Counted from the first letter of the stretch, positions 38,055 to 48,718 are shown. The stretch: DNA of 64,000 bases from Rhodoferax lithotrophicus (GCF_019973615.1 NZ_AP024238.1:930001-994000), one strand, 5' to 3'. Notes: generated from the letters alone by a model not told the origin. Translations and numbers: made by a program.

Positions 38055-38399
38055 GCGTGAACTTCTTTCCTTGTAAAAAAACACCCCAAAATCGAGATGA
38101 CCACCTATGTTAGGAATGCAGCGCTGCGTTGTGAATCGCACAAATATGTGAAGGGTTGTCTATGCTCAACGCTACCGACACCTTTCAGTAACCAGGTTTT
38201 CCTGGGTGTGATCTGCCGCATCGGTTCTGTTTGGTCTTGTGTTTTGGCGGAACAAATTCAAGGCGTGGTGAATGCAGCGTTATGAGTGTCAACGTGCTGG
38301 TTTTTACGCTTTTTTTACGCCCTGGCACGTTCTTTCTTCCCCATCTTTACGCTCCAAAAAATATGCTTCTCCTATTGTTTTTTAACAGGAGAGCAGTGA
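38055..38399. other. Divergent region between lipoprotein gene and kdp operon
   Basis: About 345 bases. It contains the lipoprotein gene's ribosome binding site at its left end and a KdpE-like operator (38301-38323) towards the kdp side. No gene is supported. Confidence 0.6.
38301..38323 (+). promoter_or_regulatory. KdpE-like operator upstream of kdp
   Basis: The sequence TTTTTACGCTTTTTTTACGC followed by CCT closely resembles the T-rich KdpE site upstream of E. coli kdpFABC as I remember it (TTTTTATACTTTTTTTACAC). It lies 77 bases before the first small gene of the operon, and kdpE is the last gene of that operon, so auto-regulation under low potassium is likely. Confidence 0.7.
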
Positions 38400-38504
38400 A
38401 TGGACATCGTATTTGCGCTTGGCGCTGGACTACTCTGGGGAATCATGGTCTTATTCATCCGGGGCTTTGAGCGCCTTGAACCATCTATCAGGGGAAAATC
38501 ATGA
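38400..38504 (+). CDS. Small membrane peptide upstream of kdpF
   Basis: A 34-residue frame, [20 protein letters not shown] then [14 protein letters not shown], preceded by AGGAG nine bases before the ATG. It has one hydrophobic segment (residues 3-20) and a basic tail, and its stop overlaps the kdpF start as ATGA. Small hydrophobic frames at this position occur in other kdp operons, but I know no characterised function. It may be a KdpF-like accessory peptide of the K+ pump. Confidence 0.65.
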   Translation: MDIVFALGAGLLWGIMVLFIRGFERLEPSIRGKS

Positions 38505-38599
38505 TCAGTCTGCCCGTCATTTACGGCTTGGGGGCCACTTGCGCCGCCTTGCTGCTGGCTTATCTTGTCTATGCGCTGATTCGCGCGGAGGAGTTTTGA
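38501..38599 (+). CDS. kdpF: KdpF, small subunit of the K+-transporting ATPase
   Basis: A 32-residue single-span membrane peptide ([20 protein letters not shown], then [12 protein letters not shown]). The ending LVYALIRxExF is characteristic of KdpF, which stabilises the KdpFABC complex. Its stop overlaps the kdpA start as TGATG. Confidence 0.88.
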   Translation: MISLPVIYGLGATCAALLLAYLVYALIRAEEF

Positions 38600-40398
38600 T
38601 GAGTAGCTCTGCCTGGGGCCTGTTGGCCTTGTTTCTTGCCCTCTTGCTGCTGGCTGCCTGGCCACTGGGCCTCTGGTTGAGCCGCATCAGCACGGGCCAA
38701 CTGCCAAGCTGGATGCAGCGTGTCGAATCTCCCCTGTACCGGCTGGCCGGCACGTCCAAAGACAGTGCCATGAACTGGTCGCAGTACGCCTTGGCGTTGC
38801 TGGCGTTCAACACGCTGGGGGTGCTGGTGGTGTACCTGTTGCAACGCTGGCAAGCCTGGCTGCCGCTGAACCCGTCGGACATGGCCGCCGTGTCGCCCGA
38901 CTCGGCATTCAACACCGCCATCAGTTTTGTCTCCAACACCAATTGGCAAGGTTATGGCGGTGAGTCCACCATGAGCTACTTCACGCAGATGCTGGCGCTG
39001 GCGGTGCAAAACTTCTTCTCGGCGGCCACCGGCATCGCCGTGGCTTTGGCGCTGATTCGCGGCTTTGCGGCCAAGTCCACCGGGGTGATTGGCAATTTTT
39101 GGGTGGACATCACGCGCCTGACGCTGTGGTTGCTGCTGCCCTTGTCGCTGGTGTTTGCGCTGTTTCTGGCGGGCCAGGGGGTCGTCCAGAATTTTGGTGC
39201 TTACCAGGAGGTGAACACACTGGAAGCCACCAGCTACCAGACTGCCAAGATGGGTGCCGATGGCCAAGCCTTGAAAGATGCGCAAGGTAACCCGGTTATG
39301 GAAGACCAGAAGACCGACAAACAAACGCTGGCCATGGGCCCTGTGGCCTCGCAAGAAGCCATCAAGATGATCGGCACCAACGGCGGAGGTTTCTTCAACG
39401 CCAATTCGGCCCACCCCTATGAAAATCCGAATGCGCTGACCAACTTTCTGCAGATGCTGGCGATTTTTTTGATCCCCACCGCACTGTGTTTTGCCTTTGG
39501 GCGTGAGGTGGGTGACCTGCGCCAGGGCTGGGCGGTGCTGGCAGCCATGACGCTGATCTTCGTGGTGGCCGTCATGGCCATCACACCGGCAGAACAGGCG
39601 GGCAACCCGCTGCTAACCCCCCTGGGTGTGGATCAAACCAGCAGTGCGCTGCAGAGCGGCGGCAATATGGAAGGCAAGGAAGCCCGCTTTGGCATCAACG
39701 CCTCCACCCTGTTTGCCACCATCACCACCGCCGCATCGTGTGGCGCGGTGAATGCCATGCACGACTCTTTCACCCCACTGGGGGGCATGGTGCCTATCGT
39801 GATGATGCAACTGGGCGAGGTGGTGTTTGGCGGTGTTGGCAGTGGCCTGTATGGCATGCTGATTTTTGCCATTCTGGCGGTGTTTATTGCCGGTTTGATG
39901 ATCGGCCGCACGCCGGAATACCTGGGCAAGAAGATCGAGGTACATGAGATGAAGCTCACCTCCATCGCTATTTTGGTGACCCCGATTCTGGTGCTGGCCG
40001 GTACGGCCATCGCCGTGATGGCTGGCGCGGGCCAGGCCGGTATTGCCAACCCCGGCGCACATGGGTTCTCTGAAATTCTGTATGCGCTAAGTTCTGCCGC
40101 CAACAACAACGGCAGCGCCTTTGCCGGGCTGTCTGCCAACACGCCGTTTTACAACACGCTGCTCGGCATCGTCATGTGGCTGGGGCGCTTTGGCGTGATC
40201 GTGCCGGTGCTGGCGATTGCCGGTGCATTGGCCAGCAAAAAACGCCTGCCGGTCACCGCCGGCACCATGCCCACGCATGGCCCGCTGTTTGTGTTTTTGC
40301 TGATTGGCACGGTGTTGCTGGTGGGTTTGTTGAACTATGTGCCCGCCTTGGCTTTGGGGCCGGTGGTGGAGCATTTGATGCTCTGGCCTGCGGCTTGA
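38599..40398 (+). CDS. kdpA: KdpA, potassium-translocating subunit
   Basis: A 599-residue polytopic channel-like subunit with about ten membrane segments and four selectivity-filter-like loops, including [17 protein letters not shown] ([20 protein letters not shown]), [14 protein letters not shown] and [21 protein letters not shown]. It carries K+ through the Kdp complex. The ATG at 38599 overlaps the kdpF stop. Unlike many KdpA, the tail is followed by only a 23-base gap to kdpB. Confidence 0.97.
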   Translation: MSSSAWGLLALFLALLLLAAWPLGLWLSRISTGQLPSWMQRVESPLYRLAGTSKDSAMNWSQYALALLAFNTLGVLVVYLLQRWQAWLPLNPSDMAAVSPDSAFNTAISFVSNTNWQGYGGESTMSYFTQMLALAVQNFFSAATGIAVALALIRGFAAKSTGVIGNFWVDITRLTLWLLLPLSLVFALFLAGQGVVQNFGAYQEVNTLEATSYQTAKMGADGQALKDAQGNPVMEDQKTDKQTLAMGPVASQEAIKMIGTNGGGFFNANSAHPYENPNALTNFLQMLAIFLIPTALCFAFGREVGDLRQGWAVLAAMTLIFVVAVMAITPAEQAGNPLLTPLGVDQTSSALQSGGNMEGKEARFGINASTLFATITTAASCGAVNAMHDSFTPLGGMVPIVMMQLGEVVFGGVGSGLYGMLIFAILAVFIAGLMIGRTPEYLGKKIEVHEMKLTSIAILVTPILVLAGTAIAVMAGAGQAGIANPGAHGFSEILYALSSAANNNGSAFAGLSANTPFYNTLLGIVMWLGRFGVIVPVLAIAGALASKKRLPVTAGTMPTHGPLFVFLLIGTVLLVGLLNYVPALALGPVVEHLMLWPAA

Positions 40399-40421
40399 AC
40401 CTCACAAAACGAGTATTCATC

Positions 40422-42482
40422 ATGAAGAAAAAAACAACCCTGACCCTGCTCGACCCGGTGCTGCTCAAGCCTGCCGTGCGGGCCTCTTTTGCCAAACTCA
40501 GCCCGGCGGTGCAATGGCGCAACCCGGTGATGTTTGTGGTCTACCTGGGCAGCATCGTCACCACACTGCTGGGCTTGCAAGCCCAGCAAGACAGCGGCTT
40601 TATCCTGACCATTTCGGCTTGGCTGTGGTTCACCGTGCTGTTTGCCAATTTTGCCGAAAGTCTGGCCGAAGGCCGGGCCAAGGCCCAGTCGGCCTCACTG
40701 CGCGGCCTGAAGCAAAGCACCTGGGCCAAAAAGCTCAAAGACCCGGTGCATGGCTCCACCTGGTTACCGGAACAAGCCGAAAACCTGCGCAAGGGTGATG
40801 TGGTGCTGGTGGATGCCGGTGAGATGATTCCACTGGATGGCGATGTGATTCAAGGTGTGGCCACGGTGGACGAGAGTGCCATCACCGGCGAATCCGCCCC
40901 GGTGGTGCGCGAGTCCGGCGGCGACTTTTCTTCCGTCACCGGCGGCACGCGGGTGTTGTCAGACTGGCTGGTGGTTCGCATCACGGTGAACCCGGGCGAG
41001 TCGTTTCTGGACCGCATGATCAGCATGGTTGAAGGGGCCAAGCGCCAGAAAACGCCCAATGAAATTGCGCTGACGATTTTGCTGGTGGCTTTGACCATTG
41101 TGTTTCTGGTGGTCACGGTCACGCTGCTGCCGTTTTCCATCTTCAGCGTGCAAGCCGCAGGCTCGGGCACGGTGGTCAGCATCACCGCGCTGATTGCTTT
41201 GCTGGTGTGCCTGATCCCCACCACCATTGGCGGCTTGCTGTCCGCCGTGGGGGTGGCCGGCATGAGCCGCATGATGCAGGCCAATGTGATTGCCACCTCA
41301 GGCCGCGCGGTCGAAGCCGCGGGTGACGTGGACGTGCTGCTGCTGGACAAAACCGGCACCATCACGCACGGCAACCGCCAGGCCGCCGCCTTTTTGCCCG
41401 CCCCCGGCCTGACCGAAGCCCAACTGGCTCTGTGTGCCATGCAGGCCTCCATGGCCGACGGCACACCCGAGGGACGCAGTGTGGTTGTTCTGGCTCAGCG
41501 CTTGGGTCTCAAAGATGCTTTGACCGGCAACACACAAGAGGTGGCCTTCACCGCCCAGACCCGCATGAGCGGCATGGATGTCACCCACGCCGACGGCAGC
41601 ACACGCCAATTACGCAAGGGCGCGGTGGAGGCGATTCGCAAACATGTGGAGTCCCTGGGTGGCAGCGTGCCCGCCGAGGTGGTGCGCGCCTCTGACGACG
41701 TGGCCCGCCGTGGCAGCACCCCTCTGGCCGTGGCCGATGGCAAGCAGGTGCTGGGCATTGTGGAGCTCAAGGACATTGTCAAAGCCGGCATCAAGGAGCG
41801 CTTTGGCGAGCTGCGCCGCATGGGCATCAAGACCGTGATGATCACCGGCGACAACCGCCTGACCGCTTCGGCGATTGCCGCCGAGGCCGGGGTGGACGAC
41901 TTTTTGGCTGAAGCCACGCCTGAAGACAAGCTCAAGCTGATTCGTCAGTACCAGGCCGAGGGCCGCCTGGTGGCGATGACCGGCGACGGCACCAACGATG
42001 CCCCCGCGCTGGCCCAGGCCGATGTGGCGGTGGCCATGAACAGCGGCACCCAGGCCGCCAAAGAAGCCGGCAACATGGTCGACCTGGACTCCAACCCGAC
42101 CAAGCTGCTGGAGGTGGTGGAGACCGGCAAGGCCTTGCTGATGACCCGTGGCTCGCTCACCACGTTTTCCATCGCCAACGACGTGGCCAAATACTTCGCC
42201 ATCATCCCGGCGATTTTTGTCTCGACCTACCCGCAGTTGGGTGCACTGAACGTGATGCAGCTCGGCAGCCCGAATTCGGCCATTTTGTCGGCGGTGATTT
42301 TCAACGCGCTGATCATCATGTTCCTGATTCCGCTGGCGCTCAAAGGTGTGAAGTACCGCCCGGTGGGTGCGGCTGCCCTGTTGCGCCGCAATCTGGCGAT
42401 TTATGGGCTGGGTGGACTGATGGTGCCGTTTGTCGGCATCAAGCTCATTGACCTGCTGTTGGTGGCCCTGCAACTGACGTGA
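40422..42482 (+). CDS. kdpB: KdpB, P-type ATPase subunit
   Basis: A 686-residue P-type ATPase powering K+ uptake. Phosphorylated Asp309 is in [13 protein letters not shown]. The TGES motif is in [11 protein letters not shown], nucleotide-domain text includes KGAVEAIRK, and the hinge is [10 protein letters not shown] then [46 protein letters not shown] in the DGTND region. The start at 40422 gives the usual length. Confidence 0.98.
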   Translation: MKKKTTLTLLDPVLLKPAVRASFAKLSPAVQWRNPVMFVVYLGSIVTTLLGLQAQQDSGFILTISAWLWFTVLFANFAESLAEGRAKAQSASLRGLKQSTWAKKLKDPVHGSTWLPEQAENLRKGDVVLVDAGEMIPLDGDVIQGVATVDESAITGESAPVVRESGGDFSSVTGGTRVLSDWLVVRITVNPGESFLDRMISMVEGAKRQKTPNEIALTILLVALTIVFLVVTVTLLPFSIFSVQAAGSGTVVSITALIALLVCLIPTTIGGLLSAVGVAGMSRMMQANVIATSGRAVEAAGDVDVLLLDKTGTITHGNRQAAAFLPAPGLTEAQLALCAMQASMADGTPEGRSVVVLAQRLGLKDALTGNTQEVAFTAQTRMSGMDVTHADGSTRQLRKGAVEAIRKHVESLGGSVPAEVVRASDDVARRGSTPLAVADGKQVLGIVELKDIVKAGIKERFGELRRMGIKTVMITGDNRLTASAIAAEAGVDDFLAEATPEDKLKLIRQYQAEGRLVAMTGDGTNDAPALAQADVAVAMNSGTQAAKEAGNMVDLDSNPTKLLEVVETGKALLMTRGSLTTFSIANDVAKYFAIIPAIFVSTYPQLGALNVMQLGSPNSAILSAVIFNALIIMFLIPLALKGVKYRPVGAAALLRRNLAIYGLGGLMVPFVGIKLIDLLLVALQLT

Positions 42483-42498
42483 ACTCCAAGGACTTTTC

Positions 42499-43071
42499 AT
42501 GAAAAACAACCTCCGCCCCGCACTGGTATTGTTCATAGTGCTCACATTGTTGACTGGCGTGGTGTACCCCTTGCTGGTCACCGGTCTGGCACAAAGCGTG
42601 TTCTCCACGCAGGCCCACGGCAGTCTGCTGCTGCGTGACGGCAAGCCCGTGGGCTCGGCGCTGATCGGGCAAAACTTCAGCAGCCCGGCGCACTTCTGGG
42701 GCCGCCCCTCGGCCACTGGCCCGATGCCCTACAACGCCAGTGCTTCAGGCGGCTCCAACCAGGGCCCGCTGAACCCGGCACTGACCGATGCGGTGAAGGC
42801 ACGTGTCGCGGCCTTGCGTGCGGCTGACCCCGGCAATATGGCCGCCATTCCGGTCGACCTGGTCACGGCCTCGGCCAGCGGGCTGGACCCACACATCAGT
42901 CCGGCAGCAGCGCAGTATCAGGCCAAGCGTGTCGCCCAAGCCAGAAATCTACCGCTGGACAAGGTACAGGCCCTCATCGAACAAGCCACCCAACGCCCGC
43001 TGCTTAGTATTCTGGGTGAGCCAGTGGTGAATGTGCTTCAGTTGAACCTGGCCATTGAAGCCTTGCATTGA
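42499..43071 (+). CDS. kdpC: KdpC, K+-transporting ATPase subunit C
   Basis: A 190-residue subunit with one N-terminal membrane anchor ([20 protein letters not shown]) and a periplasmic domain. Motifs [31 protein letters not shown] and [19 protein letters not shown] are diagnostic. It completes KdpFABC, 16 bases after kdpB, and is followed 15 bases later by kdpD. Confidence 0.97.
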   Translation: MKNNLRPALVLFIVLTLLTGVVYPLLVTGLAQSVFSTQAHGSLLLRDGKPVGSALIGQNFSSPAHFWGRPSATGPMPYNASASGGSNQGPLNPALTDAVKARVAALRAADPGNMAAIPVDLVTASASGLDPHISPAAAQYQAKRVAQARNLPLDKVQALIEQATQRPLLSILGEPVVNVLQLNLAIEALH

Positions 43072-43086
43072 TTGCATACTCCAGCC

Positions 43087-45846
43087 ATGGCCATCCCTAC
43101 AGATTCACGCCCCGACCCCGATGCCCTGCTGGCGGAAATTCGCGAAAGCGAACGCGAGCAGCAACGTGGCAAGTTGCGTATTTATTTCGGGGCCAGCGCT
43201 GGCGTTGGCAAAACTTTTGCCATGCTGGATGCAGCGCAGCGGGCCGTGCAGGCCGGGCAAGACGTTCTGGTGGGCCTGATTGAAACCCATGGCCGTCAGG
43301 AAACAGCCAACCTGCTTAATGGCCTGAGGCAATTGCCGCAGCGCCCGCTGCCCTACCGCCAACAGACACTGCATGAATTTGATCTGGACGCAGCGCTGGC
43401 CGCCCACCCGGCCATTTTGCTGGTGGACGAGCTGGCCCACAGCAACGCCCCCGGTTCCCGGCATCCCAAACGCTGGCAAGACATTGAGGAACTGCTTGAT
43501 GCCGGCATCGAGGTCTGGACCGCCTTGAATGTGCAGCACCTGGAAAGCCTCAATGGCACGGTGGGCACCATCACCGGCGTACGCATCAACGAGACGGTGC
43601 CCGACACGGTGCTGGATCGGGCCGACGAGATTGTGCTGGTGGATGTCACGGCTGATGAATTACTCACCCGCCTGAAGGCGGGTAAGGTCTACGTGCCGCA
43701 CCAGGCCGAACGCGCCGCACAGAACTTTTTCCGCAAAGGCAACCTGATTGCCCTGCGGGAAATTGCCCTGCGGCGCACCGCCGAGCATGTGGGCGACGAT
43801 GTACGTACTTACCGCTCGCAGCACATCCAGAACGCACTCAACAACAAGGTGAGGGGTGCGCCTGCCTGGAATACTTCGGGTGCTCTGCTGGTTTGTGTCG
43901 GTCCCCATGAAGGGGCCGAACATGCCGTCAGAAGTGCGGTGCGGCTGGCCGGGCAGCTCAATGTACGCTGGTACGCCGCTTATGTCGAAACCCCGGCGCT
44001 GCAGCGCCGTCCGGCATCTGCACGTGATCACACGCTGGCGGTGCTCAAATTGGCCGAGGAGCTGGGCGGCGGCACGGCTGTGCTGACAGGTGAGCATGTG
44101 GCTCCAGCATTGCTGCGCCATGCCCAGACACTGAATTGCGCTACCTTGGTCGTGGGGCGACCTACACCACACCCGTGGCAAGTGTTGCGAGCCATCACAC
44201 CCACGGTGACACGTCAATTGGCCACACTGGATCCTACGGTGGACATTGTGGAAGTTGGTGCGGCAGAAAGTGTTCGCCGTCTGAACTCGACCATTCCACG
44301 GCCCGCCCACGAAGAATCCGAGATCGCTGCCTGGAAGGACACCTGGCCGCGTTACGTGTGGTCTGCTGCGGTATGCCTGCTGACCACGCTGCTCACCGCG
44401 CCATTGCGGGACTCGCTGGACCTGACCAACATCGTCATGCTGTTCCTGCTGGGCGTGGTGGGGGTAGCCGTCAAACTGGGCCGCGGGCCGTCGATGCTGG
44501 CGGCCGTGTTGTCGGTAGCGGCGTTTGATTTCTTTTATGTGCCACCCCGGTTTTCTTTTGCCGTCAGTGACGTGCAATACCTGGTGACCTTTGTGGTCAT
44601 GCTGGGGGTGGGGCTGCTGATTGGCCAGCTGACGGCCAATTTGAGCTTCTCTGCCAACGTATCGGCCAGCCGTGAGCGGCGAGCCCACGCGCTGTTTGAA
44701 CTCACGCGGGACTTGTCTGCGGCCCTGCAAACCGTGCAGGTGGTGGAGCTGGGTGAGGCGGCAGTCAAGCGCAGCTTTGGTGGCGAGGCGCGGGTGCTGT
44801 TGACCGATGCCAATGACCAACTGTGTGTGGATGTCAACTTGCGCAACGGCATGGATGCCAGCATTGCGGACTGGGCGTTTCACCACGAGCAACGCGCTGG
44901 CTTGTGCACCTCGACCCTGCCATCCAATGCCTGGCACTATGTGCCGTTGCGTGCGCCCATGCGGGTTCGCGGGGTGCTGGCGTTGCGTCCGGCGCAAGCC
45001 CGCTGGTTGCTGATCCCGGAACAAATCCAGCAACTGGAAACCCTGGCCAGACAAATTGCCATTGCCCTGGAGCGGGTGCACTATGTGGACATTGCACAAG
45101 CAGCGGTGGTGCAAATGGAGTCGGAACGGCTCAGGAACACCCTGCTGGCAGCCATGTCGCATGACGTTCGCACACCCTTGACGGCACTGATCGGACAAGC
45201 CGAGGCCCTGGCGGCATCGATCCCGCTGACCGCGGCTCAGCGCGAGTCGGCCCAGGCCATCGGCATCGAAGCCCATGAACTCAGTGCCTTGGTGACCAAC
45301 CTGTTGGAGATGGCCAAACTTGACAGTGGCCAGATTGAACTTCACAAAGACTGGCAATCGGTCGAAGAAGTGGTGGGCAGCGCCATCCGCGCGGCACGCC
45401 ATAGCCTGACCGGGCTGTCGGTGCACACCGTGATTCCAGAGGACTTGCCGCTGGTGGAGTTTGATGCGGCGCTGATGGAGCGTGTGTTGGTGAATCTGCT
45501 GGAAAATGCCGCCAAATATGGCACCCCTCCAAGCGGTGAACACCCGGCCATACTGGTGAGTGCCTTGGTGCACGTTGATTCTCTTGAGGTGAAGGTCCGG
45601 GATTTTGGCCCCGGCTTGCCCACCAGCGTGAAAGGCAAGGAAATTGACCTGTTCGCCAAATTCACCCGCGGTGAAAACGAGTCCAGCAAACGCGGCGTAG
45701 GATTGGGGCTTGCCATTTGCAAGGCCATTGTGGAAGCCCATGGGGGACAGATTTTGGCCGCACAAGCCCTTGGTGGTGGTGCAGAATTTACTGTCACACT
45801 GCCTCGAACAGAGCCCCCTGCCATGCCAGCCCCGGAACCCGCCTGA
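43087..45846 (+). CDS. kdpD: KdpD, osmosensitive K+ sensor histidine kinase
   Basis: A 919-residue sensor. The N-terminal KdpD domain has Walker A GASAGVGKT (residues 35-43) and LLVDELAHSNAPGSRHPKRWQDI. A Usp-like domain follows, then four membrane segments (about residues 420-520, PRYVWSAAVCLLTTLLTAP onward), a GAF-like region, HisKA with His692 in MSHDVRTPLTAL and HATPase (LVNLLENAAKYG, then GVGLGLAICKAIVEAHGG). The start ATG 43087 is preferred over an in-frame TTG at 43072. It controls kdp expression with KdpE. Confidence 0.97.
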   Translation: MAIPTDSRPDPDALLAEIRESEREQQRGKLRIYFGASAGVGKTFAMLDAAQRAVQAGQDVLVGLIETHGRQETANLLNGLRQLPQRPLPYRQQTLHEFDLDAALAAHPAILLVDELAHSNAPGSRHPKRWQDIEELLDAGIEVWTALNVQHLESLNGTVGTITGVRINETVPDTVLDRADEIVLVDVTADELLTRLKAGKVYVPHQAERAAQNFFRKGNLIALREIALRRTAEHVGDDVRTYRSQHIQNALNNKVRGAPAWNTSGALLVCVGPHEGAEHAVRSAVRLAGQLNVRWYAAYVETPALQRRPASARDHTLAVLKLAEELGGGTAVLTGEHVAPALLRHAQTLNCATLVVGRPTPHPWQVLRAITPTVTRQLATLDPTVDIVEVGAAESVRRLNSTIPRPAHEESEIAAWKDTWPRYVWSAAVCLLTTLLTAPLRDSLDLTNIVMLFLLGVVGVAVKLGRGPSMLAAVLSVAAFDFFYVPPRFSFAVSDVQYLVTFVVMLGVGLLIGQLTANLSFSANVSASRERRAHALFELTRDLSAALQTVQVVELGEAAVKRSFGGEARVLLTDANDQLCVDVNLRNGMDASIADWAFHHEQRAGLCTSTLPSNAWHYVPLRAPMRVRGVLALRPAQARWLLIPEQIQQLETLARQIAIALERVHYVDIAQAAVVQMESERLRNTLLAAMSHDVRTPLTALIGQAEALAASIPLTAAQRESAQAIGIEAHELSALVTNLLEMAKLDSGQIELHKDWQSVEEVVGSAIRAARHSLTGLSVHTVIPEDLPLVEFDAALMERVLVNLLENAAKYGTPPSGEHPAILVSALVHVDSLEVKVRDFGPGLPTSVKGKEIDLFAKFTRGENESSKRGVGLGLAICKAIVEAHGGQILAAQALGGGAEFTVTLPRTEPPAMPAPEPA

Positions 45847-45867
45847 CTCTCTCTTGAGCCACCAGCC

Positions 45868-46584
45868 ATGTCACAACCTGTTGCCGTTTTGATTGAAGAC
45901 GAACCGCAAATCCGCCGTTTTGTGCGTGCCGCGCTGGAGGCGGAAGGTTGGCGGGTGCATGAAGCCGCCACGATCAGGCAGGGGCTGGCCGATGCCGCAA
46001 CGCGTCAACCCGATTTGCTGGTGGTTGATTTGGGCTTGCCCGACGGTGATGGCCTTGAACTCATCCGCGATGTACGCAGCTGGAGCAGCGTGCCCATTCT
46101 GGTGCTGTCGGCTCGCACTGAAGAGTTCGACAAAATTGCCGCACTGGATGCTGGTGCCGACGATTACCTCACCAAACCCTTTGGTATTGGTGAACTGCTG
46201 GCCCGGGTGCGCGCCAATGTGCGCAGGCAACGTGGCGCGGGTGCGGCCTCTGCGCCCGATGCCGTTGGGGCATTTGGCCACGTCTTCAAGTTTGGAGAAG
46301 TCGAGGTTAACCAGCAGACCCGGATCGTGCGGCGTGCGGGCTCCGAGGTGCACCTGACCCCGATTGAATACCGCCTCTTGTCCACCCTGATCGCCAATAC
46401 CGGCCGGGTCATGACTCACAAACAACTGCTGCGTGAGGTGTGGGGGCCGTCACATTCCGAGCAAAGTCACTACCTGCGCATCTACATGGGACATCTGCGG
46501 CAAAAGCTGGAAGCTGACCCGGCACAACCCAGGCACTTGCTGACCGAAACCGCTGTGGGCTACCGGTTGCAGCCAGAAGCCTGA
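45868..46584 (+). CDS. kdpE: KdpE, response regulator of the kdp operon
   Basis: A 238-residue OmpR-family regulator with phospho-acceptor Asp54 in LLVVDLGLPDGDG and a winged-helix DNA-binding domain (VHLTPIEYRLLSTLIANTGRVMTHKQLLREVWGP). The end HLLTETAVGYRLQ is typical. It is 21 bases downstream of kdpD and probably binds the T-rich site at 38301. Confidence 0.97.
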   Translation: MSQPVAVLIEDEPQIRRFVRAALEAEGWRVHEAATIRQGLADAATRQPDLLVVDLGLPDGDGLELIRDVRSWSSVPILVLSARTEEFDKIAALDAGADDYLTKPFGIGELLARVRANVRRQRGAGAASAPDAVGAFGHVFKFGEVEVNQQTRIVRRAGSEVHLTPIEYRLLSTLIANTGRVMTHKQLLREVWGPSHSEQSHYLRIYMGHLRQKLEADPAQPRHLLTETAVGYRLQPEA

Positions 46585-46600
46585 AATCTGCCTTGGGCTT

Positions 46601-46664
46601 GATTTTTGTAAATGAAATTGGCTACTAGCGCAGATGAATATTGCGTGAGTAGCTATCAAATGTA
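46601..46664 (-). repeat. Dispersed Comamonadaceae hairpin repeat, copy 7
   Basis: On the minus strand TTTGATAGCTACTCACGC is followed by GCGCTAGTAGCC and A/T-rich DNA. It sits ten bases past the cytochrome c gene stop, in the same orientation as that gene, between it and convergent kdpE. Confidence 0.75.
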
Positions 46665-46674
46665 GAGTACTCGT

Positions 46675-47151
46675 CTATCGCACCGGACGATCCGGGCCTT
46701 GTGTGCCGTCGGCGCGTGCCGATAGATAGGCATACACATCCAGAATGTGGGCATTCACGCCGGGCTCGCCTTGCCAGGCGGGCATGGTCAGCATGTAGCC
46801 CTTGCGCTGAAGAAGGCTGTCTACCAGGGTTTCCCGCGCGGCCTGATCGCGGCTGGCTTGCGCCAGCGCCTGCCCCCAGTCGTAGCGGGTGAGCACCAGA
46901 TTCACAAACTGGCGCGGGTTCATGTCGCGCACTCGGGGCAGCAGGTCAGGGGCTCCCACCGTGCCGGAGGCCGCCGTCCCGTGGCAGCTCGCGCATTTGT
47001 CCTGAAACACCCGCCAACCGGCATAGACCGAGCCGGGCGGTTTGGCGCGTTGCGCGAGTTCCTGAGCTGCTTGAGTGTTTTCCACCTCCACGGCACAGCC
47101 ACTCAACAGCAGGGCCGACGTGATCAGTGCAGTTATCGATGCCTTGGTCAT
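46675..47151 (-). CDS. Cytochrome c lipoprotein
   Basis: The start at 47151 is fixed by AAGGAG six bases upstream. The 158-residue product has a lipoprotein signal (MTKASITALITSALLLSGC, lipobox LSGC) and one heme c site CASCH in VFQDKCASCHGTAASG. The likely axial methionine is in YMLTMPAW. It is probably a membrane-anchored periplasmic electron carrier. A following conserved HILDVYAYLSARADG matches class I cytochromes. No oxidase gene is adjacent. Confidence 0.85.
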   Translation of the reverse strand: MTKASITALITSALLLSGCAVEVENTQAAQELAQRAKPPGSVYAGWRVFQDKCASCHGTAASGTVGAPDLLPRVRDMNPRQFVNLVLTRYDWGQALAQASRDQAARETLVDSLLQRKGYMLTMPAWQGEPGVNAHILDVYAYLSARADGTQGPDRPVR

Positions 47152-47302
47152 GATCATCTCCTTAGTGCAACAACGTTGCGAACCCATTCTGGATGGGCTG
47201 CGTGCCATTGTGTCAAGTTGACTGGGCCGGTGGGATGACAAGGATCAGTTTTTTTGTCAAAAGACCTTGCCAATGCCCATTTCAGACCTGCTGACCGGGT
47301 GC

Positions 47303-47728
47303 TTAAGTTCGGGCAACGACAGCCTTGCGCAGCCAGTCATACATCCAATGGTAGATGTAGGTATAGGGCAAGAAAAATAGCAACAGCCCTGCTTCAAACA
47401 TAGCAGCGGACATCAGGCTGATGTCCAACCACCACGCCGCCAGGGGCAAGCCGACCAGCATCAGTCCGCCCTCAAAAAGAACCGCGTGCACGGCACGGGT
47501 GACCACAGATGTGCTGAACCCCATGCGGCTTTGCACGCGATCAAAACCGGCGTTGAACACCACATTCCAGACCAGCGCCATGATGCAATTGGCCAGGGTC
47601 AGCGCTCCCATGCTGAGCCAAGGTGTGTGCATGAGCCAGGCAAACAGGGGGGTGCAGAGTCCGATGGCAAGGGCTTCATACCCCAAGGCTTGAAGAAGCC
47701 GCTCGGTGGTGGATTTTTCATTCGTCAT
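47303..47728 (-). CDS. PACE-family proton-coupled efflux protein
   Basis: A 141-residue membrane protein with four predicted helices and two tandem bacterial transmembrane pair domains. RLLQALGYEALAIGLCTPLFAW and AVHAVLFEGGLMLVGLPLAAWW carry the paired Glu residues, and NVVFNAGFDRV matches the WNxxFNxxFD motif of PACE proteins such as AceI, which export chlorhexidine and biogenic amines. The start MTNEKSTTER at 47728 fits the family. It is divergent from a LysR regulator that probably controls it. Confidence 0.9.
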   Translation of the reverse strand: MTNEKSTTERLLQALGYEALAIGLCTPLFAWLMHTPWLSMGALTLANCIMALVWNVVFNAGFDRVQSRMGFSTSVVTRAVHAVLFEGGLMLVGLPLAAWWLDISLMSAAMFEAGLLLFFLPYTYIYHWMYDWLRKAVVART

Positions 47729-47826
47729 GGTGATGGGTGTGTGTGCACTTTGGTGGGCATGCTGGCTATCATCTCCGTTTAAATCGAAATCAAAAAGATG
47801 GAATCCATCGGAAATACAGATAGAAC

Positions 47827-48681
47827 ATGTTGTCTTTAGATGCCCTTCAGGTCTTTGCGCAGGCGGTGGCGCTGGGGTCTTTCTCTGCGGTGGCACGCAA
47901 GCTTGGCAAGAGCCAGTCTTCGATCAGCACCAGCATTGCCAACCTGGAAATTGATCTGGGTCTGGTTCTTTTTGACCGCACGCATCGCAAACCGGTCTTG
48001 ACTGAGCATGGTCAGGTGGTGCTGCGCCATGTGGAGGCGGTGTTGGCCACCCAAAACAAGCTTGAGCATGCAGCTCAGGAGCTGTCGCAAGGCCTTGAAG
48101 CACGGGTGAGCGTGGTGCTGTCGGACACCTACCAGTCAGACCGTTTTGAGACTGCCATGGCTGAATTTGAGCTTCGGTACCCGAACCTTGAACTGGAATG
48201 CTTGATTGCAGAATGCGACGATTTGCTGGCCCTGGTGCAAAGCGGTCGTGCGCAGATCGGGTTTGTCGAGGCGCAAGCCCAATATGCCCCAGACATCGGT
48301 GCATCCACCGTGGCTGAGCGCGCCGAAATATCACTTTATGTGGCCCGGACGCATCCACTCGCCAGCATGGCGGAAATCAACGCCGATACGCTGGCTGATT
48401 TTCGGGAATTGCGTCTGGCCACGGTTTTGAATTCTCTGGAGCGGCCCAGGCGTGGCCAATCATGGTCGGCACCGAGTTATTTGATGCTGATGGAAATGGC
48501 GCAGCGCGGTTTTGGCTGGACACCACTTCCTCGCTGGCTGGTCAACCGGTTTGCTGCAGACTCGCTGACCGAGCTGCGCGTGCGTGGCTGGCCCAGGCAG
48601 GTGGCGGTTGATGCCATTTGGTCCCGTACCGCTTCGCTTGGCCCGGCAGGGACTTGGCTGTTGAACAGAATGCTGCAGTAG
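47827..48681 (+). CDS. LysR-family transcriptional regulator
   Basis: A 284-residue regulator with an N-terminal winged HTH (LDALQVFAQAVALGSFSAVARKLGKSQSSISTSIANLEIDLGLVLFDRTHRKPVLTEHG, in outline) and a substrate-binding C-terminal domain. Its start lies 99 bases from the divergent PACE efflux gene, the usual arrangement for LysR proteins and their target. The effector is unknown. Confidence 0.9.
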   Translation: MLSLDALQVFAQAVALGSFSAVARKLGKSQSSISTSIANLEIDLGLVLFDRTHRKPVLTEHGQVVLRHVEAVLATQNKLEHAAQELSQGLEARVSVVLSDTYQSDRFETAMAEFELRYPNLELECLIAECDDLLALVQSGRAQIGFVEAQAQYAPDIGASTVAERAEISLYVARTHPLASMAEINADTLADFRELRLATVLNSLERPRRGQSWSAPSYLMLMEMAQRGFGWTPLPRWLVNRFAADSLTELRVRGWPRQVAVDAIWSRTASLGPAGTWLLNRMLQ

Positions 48682-48718
48682 TTTGCGGGACATCGCTCTG
48701 CGCCATCGGATAGCTTGT

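Noticed and set aside
43660..45765. 701-codon open frame antisense to kdpD
   Set aside because: It is fully contained in kdpD, has low-complexity His/Gln/Arg-rich translation typical of antisense frames, and resembles no family.
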